Source of the DNA: Eustoma russellianum
Lineage: Eukaryota > Streptophyta > Magnoliopsida > Gentianales > Gentianaceae
Reading direction: 5' to 3'
Length of the DNA stretch: 64,000 nt
NCBI GenBank assembly: GCA_036186865.1
Contig: AP025067.1
Location: 11,723,547-11,787,546, forward strand
Shown: positions 31,650-43,732 of the stretch, piece by piece
How the letters are laid out: each line of letters starts with the position of its first letter
How positions within the stretch are numbered: the first letter of the stretch is position 1
Translations under genes and position numbers: made by a program
The notes under the pieces: model-generated
Told to the model about the DNA's origin: nothing
Seen by the model: the letters and a program-made list of their open reading frames with translations, nothing else
Database searches by the model: none

Positions 31650-33110
31650 CTAAGCCGTTCTTGGACGCATCACTATAAATCACAAACCCATCAGTTCCGG
31701 AGGGTTGAGCCAATACTGGAGCTGTCGTTAATCTCTTCTTAAGCTCCGTGAAACTTTGCTCGCATTCCGTCGTCCACTCGAAGTTGGACTTCTTTTGAGT
31801 AAGGCGACTGAGAGGTATGGCTATCCTTGAGAATCCCTCCACAAACTTTCTGTAATAACCCGCTAGACCCAAGAAACTTCGCACTTCGGTAACATTGGTG
31901 GGTCTAGGCCATTCAGTGATAGCTTCTACCTTCTTTGGATCCACAGAAATCCCCTCCTCCGATATCACGTGACCCAGAAAAGCCACACTTCTCAACCAAA
32001 CTCACACTTGCTAAACTTAGCATATAGTTGTTTTTGCCTCAAAATGCCTAGAACGGTTCTCAAATGCTCAGCGTGAGTTTCTTCGTTAGGGGAATACACC
32101 AGAATGTCATCTATGAATACCACAACAAACTTGTCCAACTCTTCTCGAAAGACGGTATTCATAAGATCCATAAAAGCTGCAGGGGCATTTTTCAATCCAA
32201 ACGGCATCACCAAAAATTCATAGTGGCCATATCTTGTGCGGAAAGCTGTCTTTGCGATGTCCTCAGCCTTCACTCACAACTGATGATATCCTGATCGAAG
32301 ATCAATTTTAGAGAAGATTTTAGCACCTTTGAGCTGGTCAAATAAATCCTCGATTCGCGGAAGGGGATACTTATTCTTGATGGTAACTTTATTCAACTCT
32401 CTATAATCAATACAAAGTCTCATGCTACCATCTTTCTTCTTTACAAATAAAACAAGTGCTCCCCAGGGCGATACACTAGGACGGATAAACTTCTTGTCCA
32501 ATAACTCCTGCAGTTGTTCCTTCAACTCTCTCAGCTCTGCCGGAGCCATTCTATAAGGGGCTTTAGAAATAGGTTCAGTTTCTGGGATCAAGTTTATCTC
32601 AAACTCGACATCTCTCGGGGGTGGTACTCCTGGTAAATCTTCTGGAAACACATCAGGAAATTCATTGACCACTGGAATTTGCTCAAGGGACGGTACCTCC
32701 CGAGTAACATCCATTGCATACACTAGGAATCCCTCAGCACCTTTCCTTAAGGCTTTGCACGCTTGTGCAACCGACACATACATCTTCCTGGGAACTTTCT
32801 TTCGTTCCGGTTCACCTTGAAACGTTACCTCTTCCATCTTAGCATTCTTGATTGTCACTTGTTTCAATCGACAGTCAATATTGGCATGATGCTTGGCCAT
32901 CCAGTCCATTCCCAATATAACATCAAAATCGTACATCTGAATACGGATCAGTGTGGCAGAGAATGTTTAGCCTTCAAACTCTAACTCGCAATCTCGATAC
33001 TGCTGATACAAACCATAACCTGATCTCCGGCCGCTTGAACACGATACGGAGTCTCTAACCATTCAGGCGAACNNNNNNNNNNCAAAGAGCACGTTGGCAG
33101 GTACCTTATT
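31650..33110 (-). pseudogene. Gypsy-2 pol, first exon: protease and reverse transcriptase
   Basis: Minus strand: the protease start VPANVLF runs into the 10-N gap, followed by VILGMDWM near 32,910 and then RT with YRELNKVTIKNKYPLPRIEDLF, SKIDLRSGY, FGLKNAPAAF and an intact FIDDILVYS near 32,115. A TGA at 32,274-32,276 replaces an expected Arg in the RT. A one-base deletion near 31,993 shifts the frame at the KCEF motif. Further stops lie between 32,936 and the gap. RNase H begins in the next exon. Confidence 0.88.
33073..33082. other. Assembly gap (10 N)
   Basis: Ten undetermined bases follow VPANVLF. They fall exactly on the protease Asp-Ser-Gly codons, so the active-site state of this copy is unknown. 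Confidence 0.99.
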
Positions 33111-33221
33111 TACTAAAACCGCACCTAAGGCCATATAAAGTTTTACACACAAAAAGTTAAGCACATAAACACTTAATTCATTAAGGATTTAAACTTAATT
33201 CAAATGGTACCTGCTACTACA

Positions 33222-34285
33222 TCGGTAGCCTCCTGCACATCTGTGTCCGTCATGAGATGTACACGGGCATTTGCTCGAGGCTTCACTCTCGGCTGCTGAG
33301 CCGCCTCTCCAGGATTATTCTTCTTCATCTCCGGACAGTCTCTAATCATATGGCCCACTTGACCGCATCGGAAGCATGCTCCCAGCCACTTTCCTACACT
33401 CTCTGACGTGGTTCCTGTTGCAGTGTGGACATACTCCTATAGCCTGCTGGGCCACCGGATTCTGGGGTGGAGGTCTCTGAAAATTTCCAACCGGACCTCT
33501 TTTTGGAATCTTGACCCAACGTCCGGGTCTTCCACCCACTCTCACATCCTCTCTTGGCCTTTTGCCTCTATCAGAACCTCCTGCGCTAGCTGCTCTTGCC
33601 GCTACTCGGCGGAAATCACTCTCAACACGGAAACACGCATCAGCATATCCTCATAAGTTTTCATCCACGCATTCACTATCGCCGATTGTATCCTTGAGTC
33701 CCAACCCCTCTCAAACTTCGTCATCTTAAGACGATTATCAGACATAATCGCAGGGGCAAACTTACCCAAGGCATGAAAACGATATGCATACTCCGACACC
33801 GTCATCCTTCCTTGCTCCAATCTGTCAAACGCTCTTATCTTGTCCAATATCGCAGTCTCCGGTACGTAGTACTTCAGGAAAACATCACAAACTGAGTCCA
33901 GGAGATTGGTGGGGTCATTCTCACACCATTCCGTCCCACCATTTGCCAGCTTTGCCACTTAGAAGGGGCGTAGCCACCTCAACCTTTATCTCATTCGGTA
34001 CTTGCACTAGCCTAAAACATTTCTCCACCTCAGCCAACCAGTGCTGAGCCTCCTCAGGATCAGTACATCCACCGAACTCCGGCACCCTCATCTTCCTCAT
34101 TTCTCCATAAAAGAATCTGATGTTATGTTGTGGCGGCGGTGGAGGCGGAGGCTGATGCTGTTTGCACATACCCTTGTGCAATCACCGTCAGTGCATCAGT
34201 GAGCACCTGGGGTAAACAACTTGTGGTGGCTGGTTTCTCCTGTCCATTGCCCAGAGTTGCCTGTGTTATCTCTTCTTGGAGGCAT
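33222..34285 (-). pseudogene. Gypsy-2 gag
   Basis: The start is MPPRRDN at 34,285 (minus). A glutamine/proline stretch (HQPPPPPPPQ, near 34,140) leads to the retrotransposon-gag domain (34,110 down to about 33,650, with AQHWLAEVEKCF, KWWDG, FLKYYVPE and FDRLEQGRMTVSEY). A short CPHCNRNHVREC finger near 33,440 and a CCHC knuckle CFRCGQVGHMIRDC near 33,370 follow. The chain changes frame near 34,190, 33,940 and 33,600 and is broken. Gag forms the particle and binds the RNA genome. Confidence 0.85.
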
Positions 34286-34556
34286 ATTTCTCTTAAAAGG
34301 TCAACATTGCATTAGCATTCAGTAAATACAAAGGGTTACTGAAAGCTTGAACGCGTACGAAGGGGGTGAGATATGTAAGCCAACTATTAATACGACAGTA
34401 TATGATAAACGCGCTCGCACACACCCAACCCATATCATACTTAACCACTAAGAATAATCAATACTTATATCTAAGGGTCAGACTTAAAGGAAAATCATAA
34501 CTTAGGTGTCTAAATGATCATGAACCTAAGTTTTCCGAGATAGATCTGAAGCCTAG

Positions 34557-34568
34557 GCTCTAATACCA
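34557..34568 (-). other. Gypsy-2 primer-binding site (tRNA-iMet, one mismatch)
   Basis: The minus strand reads TGGTATTAGAGC, against TGGTATCAGAGC in the other elements. It lies two bases from the 5' LTR. The leader 34,286-34,556 has no gene. Confidence 0.85.
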
Positions 34569-34570
34569 CC

Positions 34571-37224
34571 TGTAGCGCCCCGGCCCGATACTATCATCGG
34601 AACCAGTGCACCCGCCGTAGTCTACTATGAGAACTACGAAGCGTCAAAGCGGTTCAAGCATTCATCATCTATGACGTAAGATAAATCAGCGGAAACGTTG
34701 ATAAATTTAAAACTTCATCGTCATTAAAACCAGAAAATGCAGCGGAATTAAAAGTGTTTGGTCATCTAGCTACATAAATATCAGAACAACATAACAACAT
34801 TGAGTTCCAATCTCAGAGAAAATAATCCAGCATCTATCTATTCCCATGTTTGTCATCCCATTGAGCCCACTCGCCGTCATCCTCGATAAATATCAACTCA
34901 TATTCAGGCTCACCTGAAAAGGAATAGAGTAACTGTTCTTAGCGAAATTATCGCCAGCAAGTAACCCGTCTATACACCTTACGGAATCACACACGACGAG
35001 TCACCAGTGTATAAATCAATTGCCCAAAATATAGGTGCCGGGTTAACAAATAGCATCTCAATAAGAATTTCTCAAACTGATAACGCACATATAGGGTACA
35101 CGGGTACGAGAACAAGCATGTACTAAAACAACGTATCACAGTAAGCAGTCATAAACTAACCCGTTTCTTGCATATCCAAGTCTTATGCTTCGTGTACATG
35201 ATGCATGTACTTCTTTAAAATCACACACAACACCCATGCATATGTCTTCTTTTCATAAATATGTCATGCATGTCATTTCACAAAACATTTCATCACTTTA
35301 CATATCATATTCTTCGCGTAGCAGAACTTTATAACCCTGTGGGTGATCAGTCCACAGCACACAGAACTTTATACCCCGTGCTGAAAGGTCCATGGCCCCA
35401 TAACATATAACTTTATACCCCGTGTGCAAAGGTCCACGACCCCATTACATATATCATATATCCGTGCTGAAAGTTCCACGGCCCCCATTACTTGTATCAT
35501 ATATCCGTGCTGATAGGTCCACGGCCCATAAAATACTTTATTTTCCGTGCTGATAGGTCCACGGCCCCATAAAATACTTTATACCTTGCTGTTGATTCAC
35601 AGATCATGCTTTTATACCCTGCTTTCGCAGGCGTGACTTTTATACCCTGCGATCAACTAGCAGCCATTTTGTCTTTCGAAACTTTACACTTTTCTTGTAA
35701 ACACATGTTCTTTTGCAAAGCAAATCTCAAAATCAAATGCAAGTGCCCATGTCATGATGCAGGATGCACACGTACTTCGTATCAAACATGTAACACACAC
35801 ATATACTTCTTACTATCAAGTATATGGTCTTGCACCTCGACACTCTATGTTCATATCTTTCCAGTCCGTCGTCTTACTAATGTCACTCAGATTCAATCTT
35901 ATTCTTACTTGAATCAAACTTACCATCTACACCTCAATTGCACCTCAAATATCTTTGCATTGATGTTCAAAAAGAAGTGTATAAAGTTACTACACATACA
36001 TAGGGCGCCTAATGGTTCAAAAAGACTTCCAGTATACTTGGAACGCCACATGAGGCGCCAAAGTGACTAAAGCGCCTTACTAGTGTGTTCGAAGTGTTCG
36101 GGGATGTGCCGTAGACATTGAACGCCTACCTGAAGCGCCTAATTTGACATTGAACGCTACATTAGGCGCCTAATGTGACATGAAGCGCCTAATGTAGGTG
36201 TTCGAAGTGTTCGGGGATGCTTCAGGACACATTGAACGCTACATTAGGCGCCTAATGTGACATAGAGCGCCTAATGTAGGTGTTCGAAGTGTTCTGACGG
36301 TTCTAAACTGCAGTTTTCCTGCAGTAACTTCCTCCCATCATCTTCCTCCTTCAATCCCTTTCATGTTAAGCCTCTCAAGATCCATCTTACCATCTAGAAT
36401 CATCGTTCTTAACACACATCTAATCATGAGTTGATGCTTAGTTATGTCTAACAATATGCACTCTTAACCTTCAATCATTCACCACCTTCAAAAGTTATCA
36501 TCAACATTCCCAACACAACAAGTCTACAACAATGCCATCACTCATCCTTCAATTCCCTGCACTTACTCTCAAACGTCTAAGTGTGGACAATCAACACAAG
36601 AATAGAACAAAACAATGAGCACATCAAAATATACACTTTCATGGGCATGCTTGACAACCAACAAAGCACCACACAACTATTTTCAGAAATATGGCCCAAA
36701 GAACAAGACTTTACGCAACTAGAAACAAAACTTACATATAATTAAGCATTTAACATAGACAAGACAAGATTACTAATGTGTGATTCAAGTTTTCTCTTTG
36801 TAAGAACATAGGGCCTAAAGTATCAAAATTTGCGTAAAGCGTATAGAAAGATTACTTGCCTTTGTTTCTAGTTAGCTTACGGATTTACTGCAGAATTTCG
36901 GTAGAGGTTGCACCTAGATTGGCCTTCTGCCTTTCTCTCTTTCTCTTCTCTCTCTCTTTTCCTCTTCTCCAGGCGTTTCTTTTCTCCCCTTTTGGTGTGC
37001 TAACCAACGGTTGATAATGGGGGGTTATACAATGGTTGTAAACTTCCCATAAGAAGTTGGCAAACCTTGGTATTTGCCCAAGTTCCCCTCAATTTCCCCT
37101 TTGTGTCTATTTTCCCCCTTATGTTTTATTTAATTAACCTTTAGGACCTATACATTTCTTGCAACTACAAATTTAGTTGTTTTCTAGTCATTAAAAGCCG
37201 GACTAAAATGTACGGGATATGACA
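34571..37224 (-). repeat. Gypsy-2 5' LTR
   Basis: Partner of 27,025-29,687, followed by the TAGAC duplication. It carries both internal arrays (35,325-35,658 and 36,002-36,298). Compared with the other LTR it shows many one-base gains and losses, often in homopolymers. Confidence 0.95.
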
Positions 37225-37897
37225 TAGACCAATCACTTATTTTATAAGGCTCAAATGGTTTGAGCAACCCTTGCAAATGTGTTTTTGCTGGCTGAAATTC
37301 GTGGGTGCACTGTAGAACATCTGAGACACACAGAAAAACAAGAGAAAGAGAGAGAGGTAGTTTTCGCGTGTGTGCAGATTTTCTACACAGCCTCTGCTAT
37401 TTGACGATCTCCGGAGATCCAACCGTTGGATTTTGCTGAAATTTGGACAGCTTCTTCGGAACACACAGGGCTACATTCTGACCGTTCAGAATTTCAATCC
37501 GAGCTCTGGATCGTTTTAATCGCTGCTGGTGTCAGCTGCGATTTTGGTGACATTTCTGCATTTTTTCTTCTCAATTGTTGTCTCTTATGTATGTTGTTGT
37601 TGGTGGGCTGTAACATCCTTGTAGACTGATTTGGGTGTTTTTACCCTCAATAGAGAAGAAGAAGGGTGGACTCCTTACAAGTCCCGTGGTTTTTTATCCT
37701 TCACATTGAAGGGGTTTTTCCACGTATAAATCTCTTGTGTTGTTTGAAGCTTTATCTTGGATAATTTGCTTGAGGTTTTGGTGTGTGATTGATATTTGCT
37801 TGGTGAATCAATTGTGGTGAATTGGTTAGCATTTTGGTTGGTTGTCTTGAAGTTGATCCTTGTAGGTGTTGTATCCTACTTGTTTTTCTCCCCTACA
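37225..37897 (+). repeat. Copia-E 5' LTR, remainder
   Basis: This continues the LTR begun at 26,971, starting with the second copy of the gypsy-2 target duplication. It matches 42,060-42,729 with numerous small indels and ends TCCCCTACA directly before the PBS. Confidence 0.9.
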
Positions 37898-37899
37898 AC

Positions 37900-37910
37900 T
37901 GGTATCAGAG
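37900..37910 (+). other. Copia-E primer-binding site (tRNA-iMet)
   Basis: TGGTATCAGAG lies on the plus strand two bases after the LTR end at 37,897. Confidence 0.9.
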
Positions 37911-37929
37911 ATTTGGTTAAACTGTAGAT

Positions 37930-38788
37930 ATGGAATCTGGAAATCATTCTATGGTTAAATTGACATCAACCAATTATTCCATTTGGCGATGATGGAAGAT
38001 TTGCTATACTGTAAAGATTTGTTTGACCCAATTGATGTGGATAAAACCAAGAAAGATGACACGCCCACTAAACCAGAGAAGATGTCGGATAAAGAATGGG
38101 AAAAGCTAAAGAGAAAGACCTTGGGAACAATTAGACAGTGGATTGACATTAGCATATTCAATCATGTGTCCCAAGAGAATGAGCCACTTGAGTTGTGGAG
38201 AAAATTGGAGGGTCTTTATGAAAGAAAGACTGCTCACAACAAGGCCTCATTGATTAAGAGACTTGTTAATCTCAAGTTGAAGCCAGGGAAGTCAGTTTCT
38301 GAGCATCTAAGTGACTTTCAAGATATCATTAACAAGTTGACTGTGATGAAGATTGTTCTTGATGATGAGTTGCAGGCTTTATTCCTATTGAGTTCTCTGC
38401 CGGACAGTTGGGAAACCTTGGTTGTGTCCATCAGCAACTCAGCTCCAGATGGTACGCTTTCATTGGATGTCATTAAAGAGAGCATGTTCAATGAAGAGCT
38501 TAGAAGAAAGGAGATGGGGTTGATATTTCACAGGCACTTGTGGTAGAGAATAGAGGAAGAAGCAAGAGTAGATGTCCCAAGGGGCGTGGCAAGTCAAAGT
38601 ACAGGTCCAAGTCCAAGGATGGGAGAGAACCCACGATATGTCACTATTGTAGCAAGCCTGGCCATATTCAAAAATTTTGCTATAAGTTGAAAAGAGATCA
38701 GCACAGAAGAAAAATGATCATCACAAAGAGGGTGAGGACAAGAATACAGCTGCGACAGCTTCTACTTCAGATGATTCTGTTTCTTTGA
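37930..38788 (+). pseudogene. Copia-E gag
   Basis: ATG at 37,930 begins a short frame (MESGNHSMVKLTSTNYSIWR) that hits TGA at once. The main UBN2-type gag continues from 37,983 in another frame, with WIDISIFNHV, LWRKLEGLYERKTAHNKASL and SVSEHLSDFQDIINKL. After a second frame change near 38,540 comes a basic stretch and a CCHC knuckle CHYCSKPGHIQKFC near 38,640. The family uses this protein to package its RNA. At least two frameshifts make it non-functional. Confidence 0.88.
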
Positions 38789-38799
38789 TTTGTAACTAC

Positions 38800-40430
38800 T
38801 GGGGATTGTTGTCATGTTGACAATTCCAGTTCTGAATGGCTTGTTGATACTGGGGCTTCTTATCATTGTGTTCCTGTTAAGGAGTACTTTATTGACTACC
38901 GAGCTGGAGATTTTGGTAGTGTGAAGATGGAAAACCAGAGTTCAGCTAGTATTGTTGGAATTGGAGATATTCGAGTACAAACCAGTGTTGGGTGCTATTT
39001 GACATTGAGATATTCGCCACATTCAGATTTACGCCTCATATTATTGTCTGCTAATGTACTTGATCAAGAGGTTACAAGCACACTTTTGGTGAGGGTAAAT
39101 GGAAATTGTCTAAGGGTTCCTTGACTGTTGCTCGTGGCAAGCTCTGCTGCACCTTGTATAAGACACACTTGAAAGTGTGTACTAGTGAGTTGAATGCTGT
39201 TGAGGAGAAAACTTCACCTAACTTATGGCACCGAAGATTGGACATGTCAGTGAGAAGGGTATAAAGTTGTGGCTGGTAAGTCTCTTATTCCTGTTGATGT
39301 TACCATCTCTCTTGACCCTTGTGATCATTGTTTAGCAGGAAAGCAACATAGAGTTTCTTTTCCGAGGAGATCCACAAGAAAGAAAGTGAAGCTAGAGTTG
39401 GTTTACTCTGATGTGTGTGGTCCCATAGAGGTGGAATCACTTGGTGGTAACAAATACTTTGTTACTTTTTTGATGATGCTACTCGGAGAACTTGGGTTTA
39501 TATGATGAAGAACAAAAGCGAGGTGTTTGGTATCTTTCAGAAGTTTCATGCCATGGTAAAAGGGAGTCAGATTGCAAATTGAAGCGTCTCCGAACTGATA
39601 ATGGAGGTGAATACACTTCAAATGAGTTTAAAGCATATTGCTCAAGATATGGCATTCGGCATGAAAGAACAGAACCTGGTACCCCAACACAATGGTGTTG
39701 CCGAGAGGATGAACAGAACTATTGTTGAAAAAGTGAGATGTATGCTTAGGATGTCCAATCTTCCTAAGTCGTTTTGGGGAGAAGCAGTTGGAACCGCTGT
39801 GTACTTGATAAATAGAGCACCATCAGTTCCTTTGGAGTTTGAGGATTCCTGAGAGGGTTTGGTTCGAGAAAGATCCCTCTTATTCTCATTTGAGGGTGTT
39901 TGGATGCAAGGCTTTCATGCATGTACCGAAGGAACAGAGATTGAAGCTTGATTTCAAGACTTCTCCTTGTGTGTTTGTTGGATATGGTGATGAAGAGTTT
40001 GGTTACAGACTTTATGATCCAGCAAAGCAAAAAGTTGTGAGGAGTAGAGATGTTGTCTTTTATGAGCACGAGATGGGTTTTCATCTCTTAGGTGCTGGTA
40101 AGACTTATTCTACTGATTTCTCTCATGATGCTACTGATATGTCTCCTATTTCTGTTCCAGATGATCAACAAACAGGTGATGCTCCCGAGGATGGTCATGA
40201 CACCATTCATGAACATGACCATGTTGAAGAGTACAACCAGAAGTGGTTGTACCACAACCTGATAATGAAGATGTAGATGTTGAACATGGAGAGTCTTCTA
40301 ATCAGGGGGAGCAATTCAGTCCACAGGTGGAAGAGGCAACAGTTAGAAAGTCAACCCGAGTTCGAAATATCTTCAAGACTTTATCCCAGTTCAGAGTATA
40401 TCCTAATCACAGATGAGGGGAGAGCCTGAG
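38800..40430 (+). pseudogene. Copia-E protease and integrase
   Basis: Protease motif WLVDTGASYHC lies near 38,840. Then the GAG-pre-integrase finger (WHRRL near 39,225, CDHCLAGKQH near 39,330), the integrase core with VYSDVCGP near 39,405, LRTDNGGEY near 39,590 and HNGVAERMNRT near 39,690, and the C-terminal FGCKAFMHVP region near 39,900. The chain is spread over several frames (breaks near 39,120, 39,480, 39,560, 39,660 and 39,840). A Gly/Glu/Asp-rich linker follows to RT. Confidence 0.87.
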
Positions 40431-41985
40431 AGCCTTCAAGAGGTGTTGTCACATCCAGACAAAGACCATTGGCTCAAGGCTATGCAAGAGGAGATAGATT
40501 CTTTAAAGAAGAATGAAAACCTATGACTTGGTGAAGCGTCCAACAGGGAAGAAAGTCTTGAAGAACAGGTGGTTGTTTAAGAACAAGAAAGATGGTCACA
40601 AGCTAGTGAGGCGGAAGTCAAGACTAGTGGTGAAGGGATGCCACCAGAAGAAAGGCATCGACTTTGATGAGATTTTTGCACCAGTGGTGAAGATGACTTA
40701 CATTCGTATAATTTTGGGACTAGCTGCCAGTTTGGATCTTGAATTTGAACAACTTGATGTAAAAAACTGCTTTTTTACATGGTGATTTGCATGAGGAGAT
40801 TTACATGGAGCAGCCGGAAGGATTTGAAGTCAAAGGAAAGGAGAATTTTGTTTGTAAGGTTGAAAAAGAGTCTCTATGGACTCAAGCAGGCACCAACGCA
40901 ATGGTACCGCAAGTTTGATTCCTTTATGAGTACTATGGATACAAGCGGACTTCTGCAGATCCTTCTGTTATTTTAGAAATTTCTATGAAGGTAACTTCAT
41001 TATCCTTTGTTTGTATGTTGACGATATGCTGATAGTGGGACAAGATGTTGAGATGATTCGCAGGTTGAAAGAGGACTTGTCAAAGTCCTTTCATATGAAA
41101 GATTTGGGTCCTGCAAAACAATTCTTGGCATTGAAATTGTTCGTGATAGAAAAGCTGGTAAGCTTTGATTGTCACAAGAGAAGTATATTGAACGGGTGCT
41201 TGAAAGGTTCAATATGAAGAATGCCAAGCCAGTTAATACACCACTTGCTGGTCATTTCAAGTTGAGCAAGCGGTGTTGTCCTACTACCGAGAAATAGAAG
41301 GAAAGTATGTCACATATTCCTTACTCCTCTGCTGTTGGTTCATTGATGTATGCTATAGTGTGTACAAGACCGGATATAGGCACATGCTGTTGGATGCCGA
41401 TTCTTGGCTAATCCAGGCAAGGTTCACTGGAGCTGTAAAGTGGATCTTGAGATATTTGCATGGCACCTCAAAATTGAGTTTGTGTTTTGGAGGTGGTGAG
41501 CCTATTCTTGAAGGATTTACAGATGCTGACATGGCTGGTGATCTTGATAACAGAAGGTCTACCTCAGGTTACTGTTCAAATTTGTAGGGGGAGCCATTTC
41601 ATGGCAATCCAAGCTACAGAAGTGTGTAGCATTGTCTACTACCGAGGCAGAGTATATAGCAGCTGTGAAGCATGCAAAGAAATGCTTTGGTTGAGCATTT
41701 CTTCCAAGAGTTAGGTTTGAAGAAAAGTGAGTATGTTGTGTTTTGTGATAGTCAAAGTGCTATGGACTTAAGCAAAAACAGCATGTACCATGCCCGCACG
41801 AAGCATATTGATGTAAGATATCATTGGTTGCATGATGTCATTGAAGAGCAACTAATGAAGTTGAAGAAGATCCATACCACAAGAATGGTGCTGATATGTT
41901 GACAAAGGTAGTTCCTGGAAGCAAGCTTGAAATTTTGTTCCAAGCTTGCAGGTATGTCCTATTGATGAGCTTTACGTATGATCTT
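40431..41985 (+). pseudogene. Copia-E reverse transcriptase and RNase H
   Basis: RT begins near 40,500 (NRWLFKNKKDGHKLVRRKSRLVVKG), continues with QLDVKN and SLYGLKQAP, and has an intact YVDD at about 41,014. RNase H shows the FTDADMAGDLDNRRSTSGYC stretch near 41,515, the TEAEY region near 41,640, CDSQSAMDL near 41,750 and TKHIDVRYHWLHD near 41,800. At least six frame changes (near 40,780, 40,975, 41,140, 41,215, 41,580 and 41,660) break it. The end lies just before the PPT. Confidence 0.87.
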
Positions 41986-42000
41986 CCCAAATTGGACTGG

Positions 42001-42009
42001 AGGGGGAGA
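42001..42009 (+). other. Copia-E polypurine tract
   Basis: AGGGGGAGA directly precedes the 3' LTR start TGTTGGGG at 42,011. Confidence 0.85.
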
Positions 42010-42010
42010 T

Positions 42011-42729
42011 TGTTGGGGCATTAGTACAGTCCATTTGTTATTGGACACTTCGTAAGTGATAGACCAATCACTTATTTTATAGGCCCAAATGATTAGAGCA
42101 ACCCTTGCAAATGTGTTTTTGCCTGCTGAAATTCGTGGGTGCACTGTAGAACATCTGAGACCACACAGAAAAACAGAGAGAAAGAGGAGAGAGGCAGTTT
42201 CGCGTGTGTGCAGATTTTCTGCGCAGCCTCTGCTATTTTGACGATCTCCAGAGATCCACCGTTGGATTTTGCTGAAATTTGGACAGCTTCTTCGGAATTA
42301 CACAGGCTATATTCTGACCGTTAGCTCTGGATCGTTTTTTAATCGCTGCTGGTGTCCAGCTGCAATTTGGTTGACATTTCTACACTTTTATCTATCTCAA
42401 TTGTTGGCTCTTATGTATGTTGTTGTTGGTGGGCTGTAAACATCCTTGTAGGACTGATTTGGGTTTTATCCTCAATTTTCATAATAAGAGAAGAAGAAGG
42501 ATGGACTCCTTACAAGTCCCGTGGTTTTTATCCTTCACTATTGAAGGGGTTTTTCACGTTAAATCTCTTGTGTTGTTTGAAGCTTATCTTGGATAATTGC
42601 TTGAGGTTTGGTGTGGTGATTGATATTTGCTTGGTGAATCAATTGTGGTGTATTGGGTTGAGCATTTTGGTTGGTTTGTCTTGAAGTTGATCCTTGTAGG
42701 TGTTGTATCCTACTTGTTTCTACCCTACC
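42011..42729 (+). repeat. Copia-E 3' LTR
   Basis: This 719-bp LTR is uninterrupted, so it is the reference for the split 5' copy. It starts TGTTGGGGCATTAG and ends CTACCCTACC, followed by the TTACA duplication. The last base differs from the CA expected at a copia terminus. Confidence 0.9.
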
Positions 42730-42734
42730 TTACA

Positions 42735-43697
42735 GAGGTGGTTGAGTTTCCACCAAAGCAGAGGAATAGATCCAAGCTTTAACACATGGTTTAAGCTCAT
42801 GATCGAGCACACGAACATTCAGTACAAAATTGTGGTATATCCTCATATTCAACGATTGGACAAAACTCATGCTGGCTGCCTTGTATATGCACAACGGCTG
42901 GGGTTAGTTTTTTGATAGATCAATCTCACACAAGCCTAACCACCGAAGGTCGAAGACCCTGCTTCCTGGCGGAATCCACACGCAAAGGTTCACCAATTAT
43001 ACGAGTAACATCCCAAAGAGCTGGAGGATTATGAAGGTCGAAGACCCTGCTTCCTGGCAGAATCCATATGCAAAGGTTCACCAATCATACGAGTAACATC
43101 CCAAAGAGCTGGAGGATTATGAAGAAAAAGTGGTAAGCCACGAATGGAAATTCAGACAGGTACTATTGGAGTATCAAGGATCAAGATGTAATGTCCATTT
43201 AATAACACGCATATGACAACCATTTACTGTCCAAGAGAGACACATGAAGCAACATTGATAATCATCTTGATTTTCAAACGTGATCAAAATATGTTGATTA
43301 TCCAACAATCCCAATTTCGGCATTTGACGATATCCAATACGTTAAAAGATGTTGTAGCTGTTTCATAGAGGGACGACCATTCCAAAACGATCCAATAAGC
43401 GAAAAACCGATAAGGGTGTGTGAAAATTGCAGAACTTTCATTATCCGAGAATGTGATTGGGGGCATACCTTTAAATCGCTATATTTGCCGTGCAATTGAA
43501 GGAGGCTGCAGCGACTTTGGGACACCAATGTCCACAAAGAGGGCTTCGGCATTTGAACTGATGGCGGCATGGAATTGGCCATGATGGCGCCGCAAAGAGA
43601 GAATTGTTGTTGAAGGATAAACAATAAAAATCCAATGCGAGAATTGAAATAATGGAATCGGAATATAGTAAATGTGCATAAAACGATGAAGATTCAT
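42735..43697 (-). pseudogene. LINE ORF1, N-terminal part (DUF4283-like)
   Basis: Minus-strand fragments resemble the DUF4283 domain of plant LINE ORF1, an RNA-binding protein. LIGSFWNGRPSM lies near 43,390, IGIVG near 43,310, then MRVIKWTLHLDP near 43,190, all in changing frames. The first Met at 43,697 is one possible start. An 88-bp tandem duplication (42,945-43,120) adds a frameshift. The C-terminal half follows at 26,970 once copia-E is removed. Confidence 0.7.
42945..43120. repeat. 88-bp tandem duplication within LINE ORF1
   Basis: Two adjacent 88-bp copies start GAAGGTCGAAGACCCTGC and end CTGGAGGATTAT. They differ at only a few positions (for example CACACG versus CATATG). 88 is not a multiple of 3. 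Confidence 0.95.
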
Positions 43698-43732
43698 GTT
43701 TCTACATTCGTCAGAGTCGCCAGAGCCGTCAT

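Larger units (their letters stand above)
27025..37224 (-). mobile_element. Gypsy-2: Ty3/gypsy chromovirus (Tekay/Del-like)
   Basis: LTRs 27,025-29,687 (2663 bp) and 34,571-37,224 (2654 bp) run TGTAGCGCC...ATGACA. The target duplication is TAAAC at 27,020-27,024 and TAGAC at 37,225-37,229, one mismatch apart. Minus-strand order is 5' LTR, PBS, gag with two zinc-finger-like motifs, protease, RT, RNase H, integrase, chromodomain, PPT and 3' LTR. A 70-bp intron-like insertion splits pol at 31,580-31,649. A 10-N gap covers the protease active site. One nonsense codon and frameshifts are present. Confidence 0.93.
26971..42729 (+). mobile_element. Copia-E: Ty1/copia element (TNT1/Tork-like), degraded
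   Basis: A plus-strand element lies inside the LINE, with TTACA at 26,966-26,970 and 42,730-42,734. The 5' LTR is 26,971-27,024 plus 37,225-37,897, interrupted by gypsy-2. The 3' LTR is 42,011-42,729 (719 bp). Internal order is PBS, gag, protease, integrase, RT, RNase H and PPT. The outer LTR ends have each mutated: CGTTGGGG for TGTTGGGG, and CCCTACC for CCCTACA. Many small indels break the coding part, so it is inactive. Confidence 0.92.

Noticed and set aside
35606..36070. 154-codon frame in the gypsy-2 5' LTR
   Set aside because: It runs through LTR tandem arrays and is not open in the other LTR copy.
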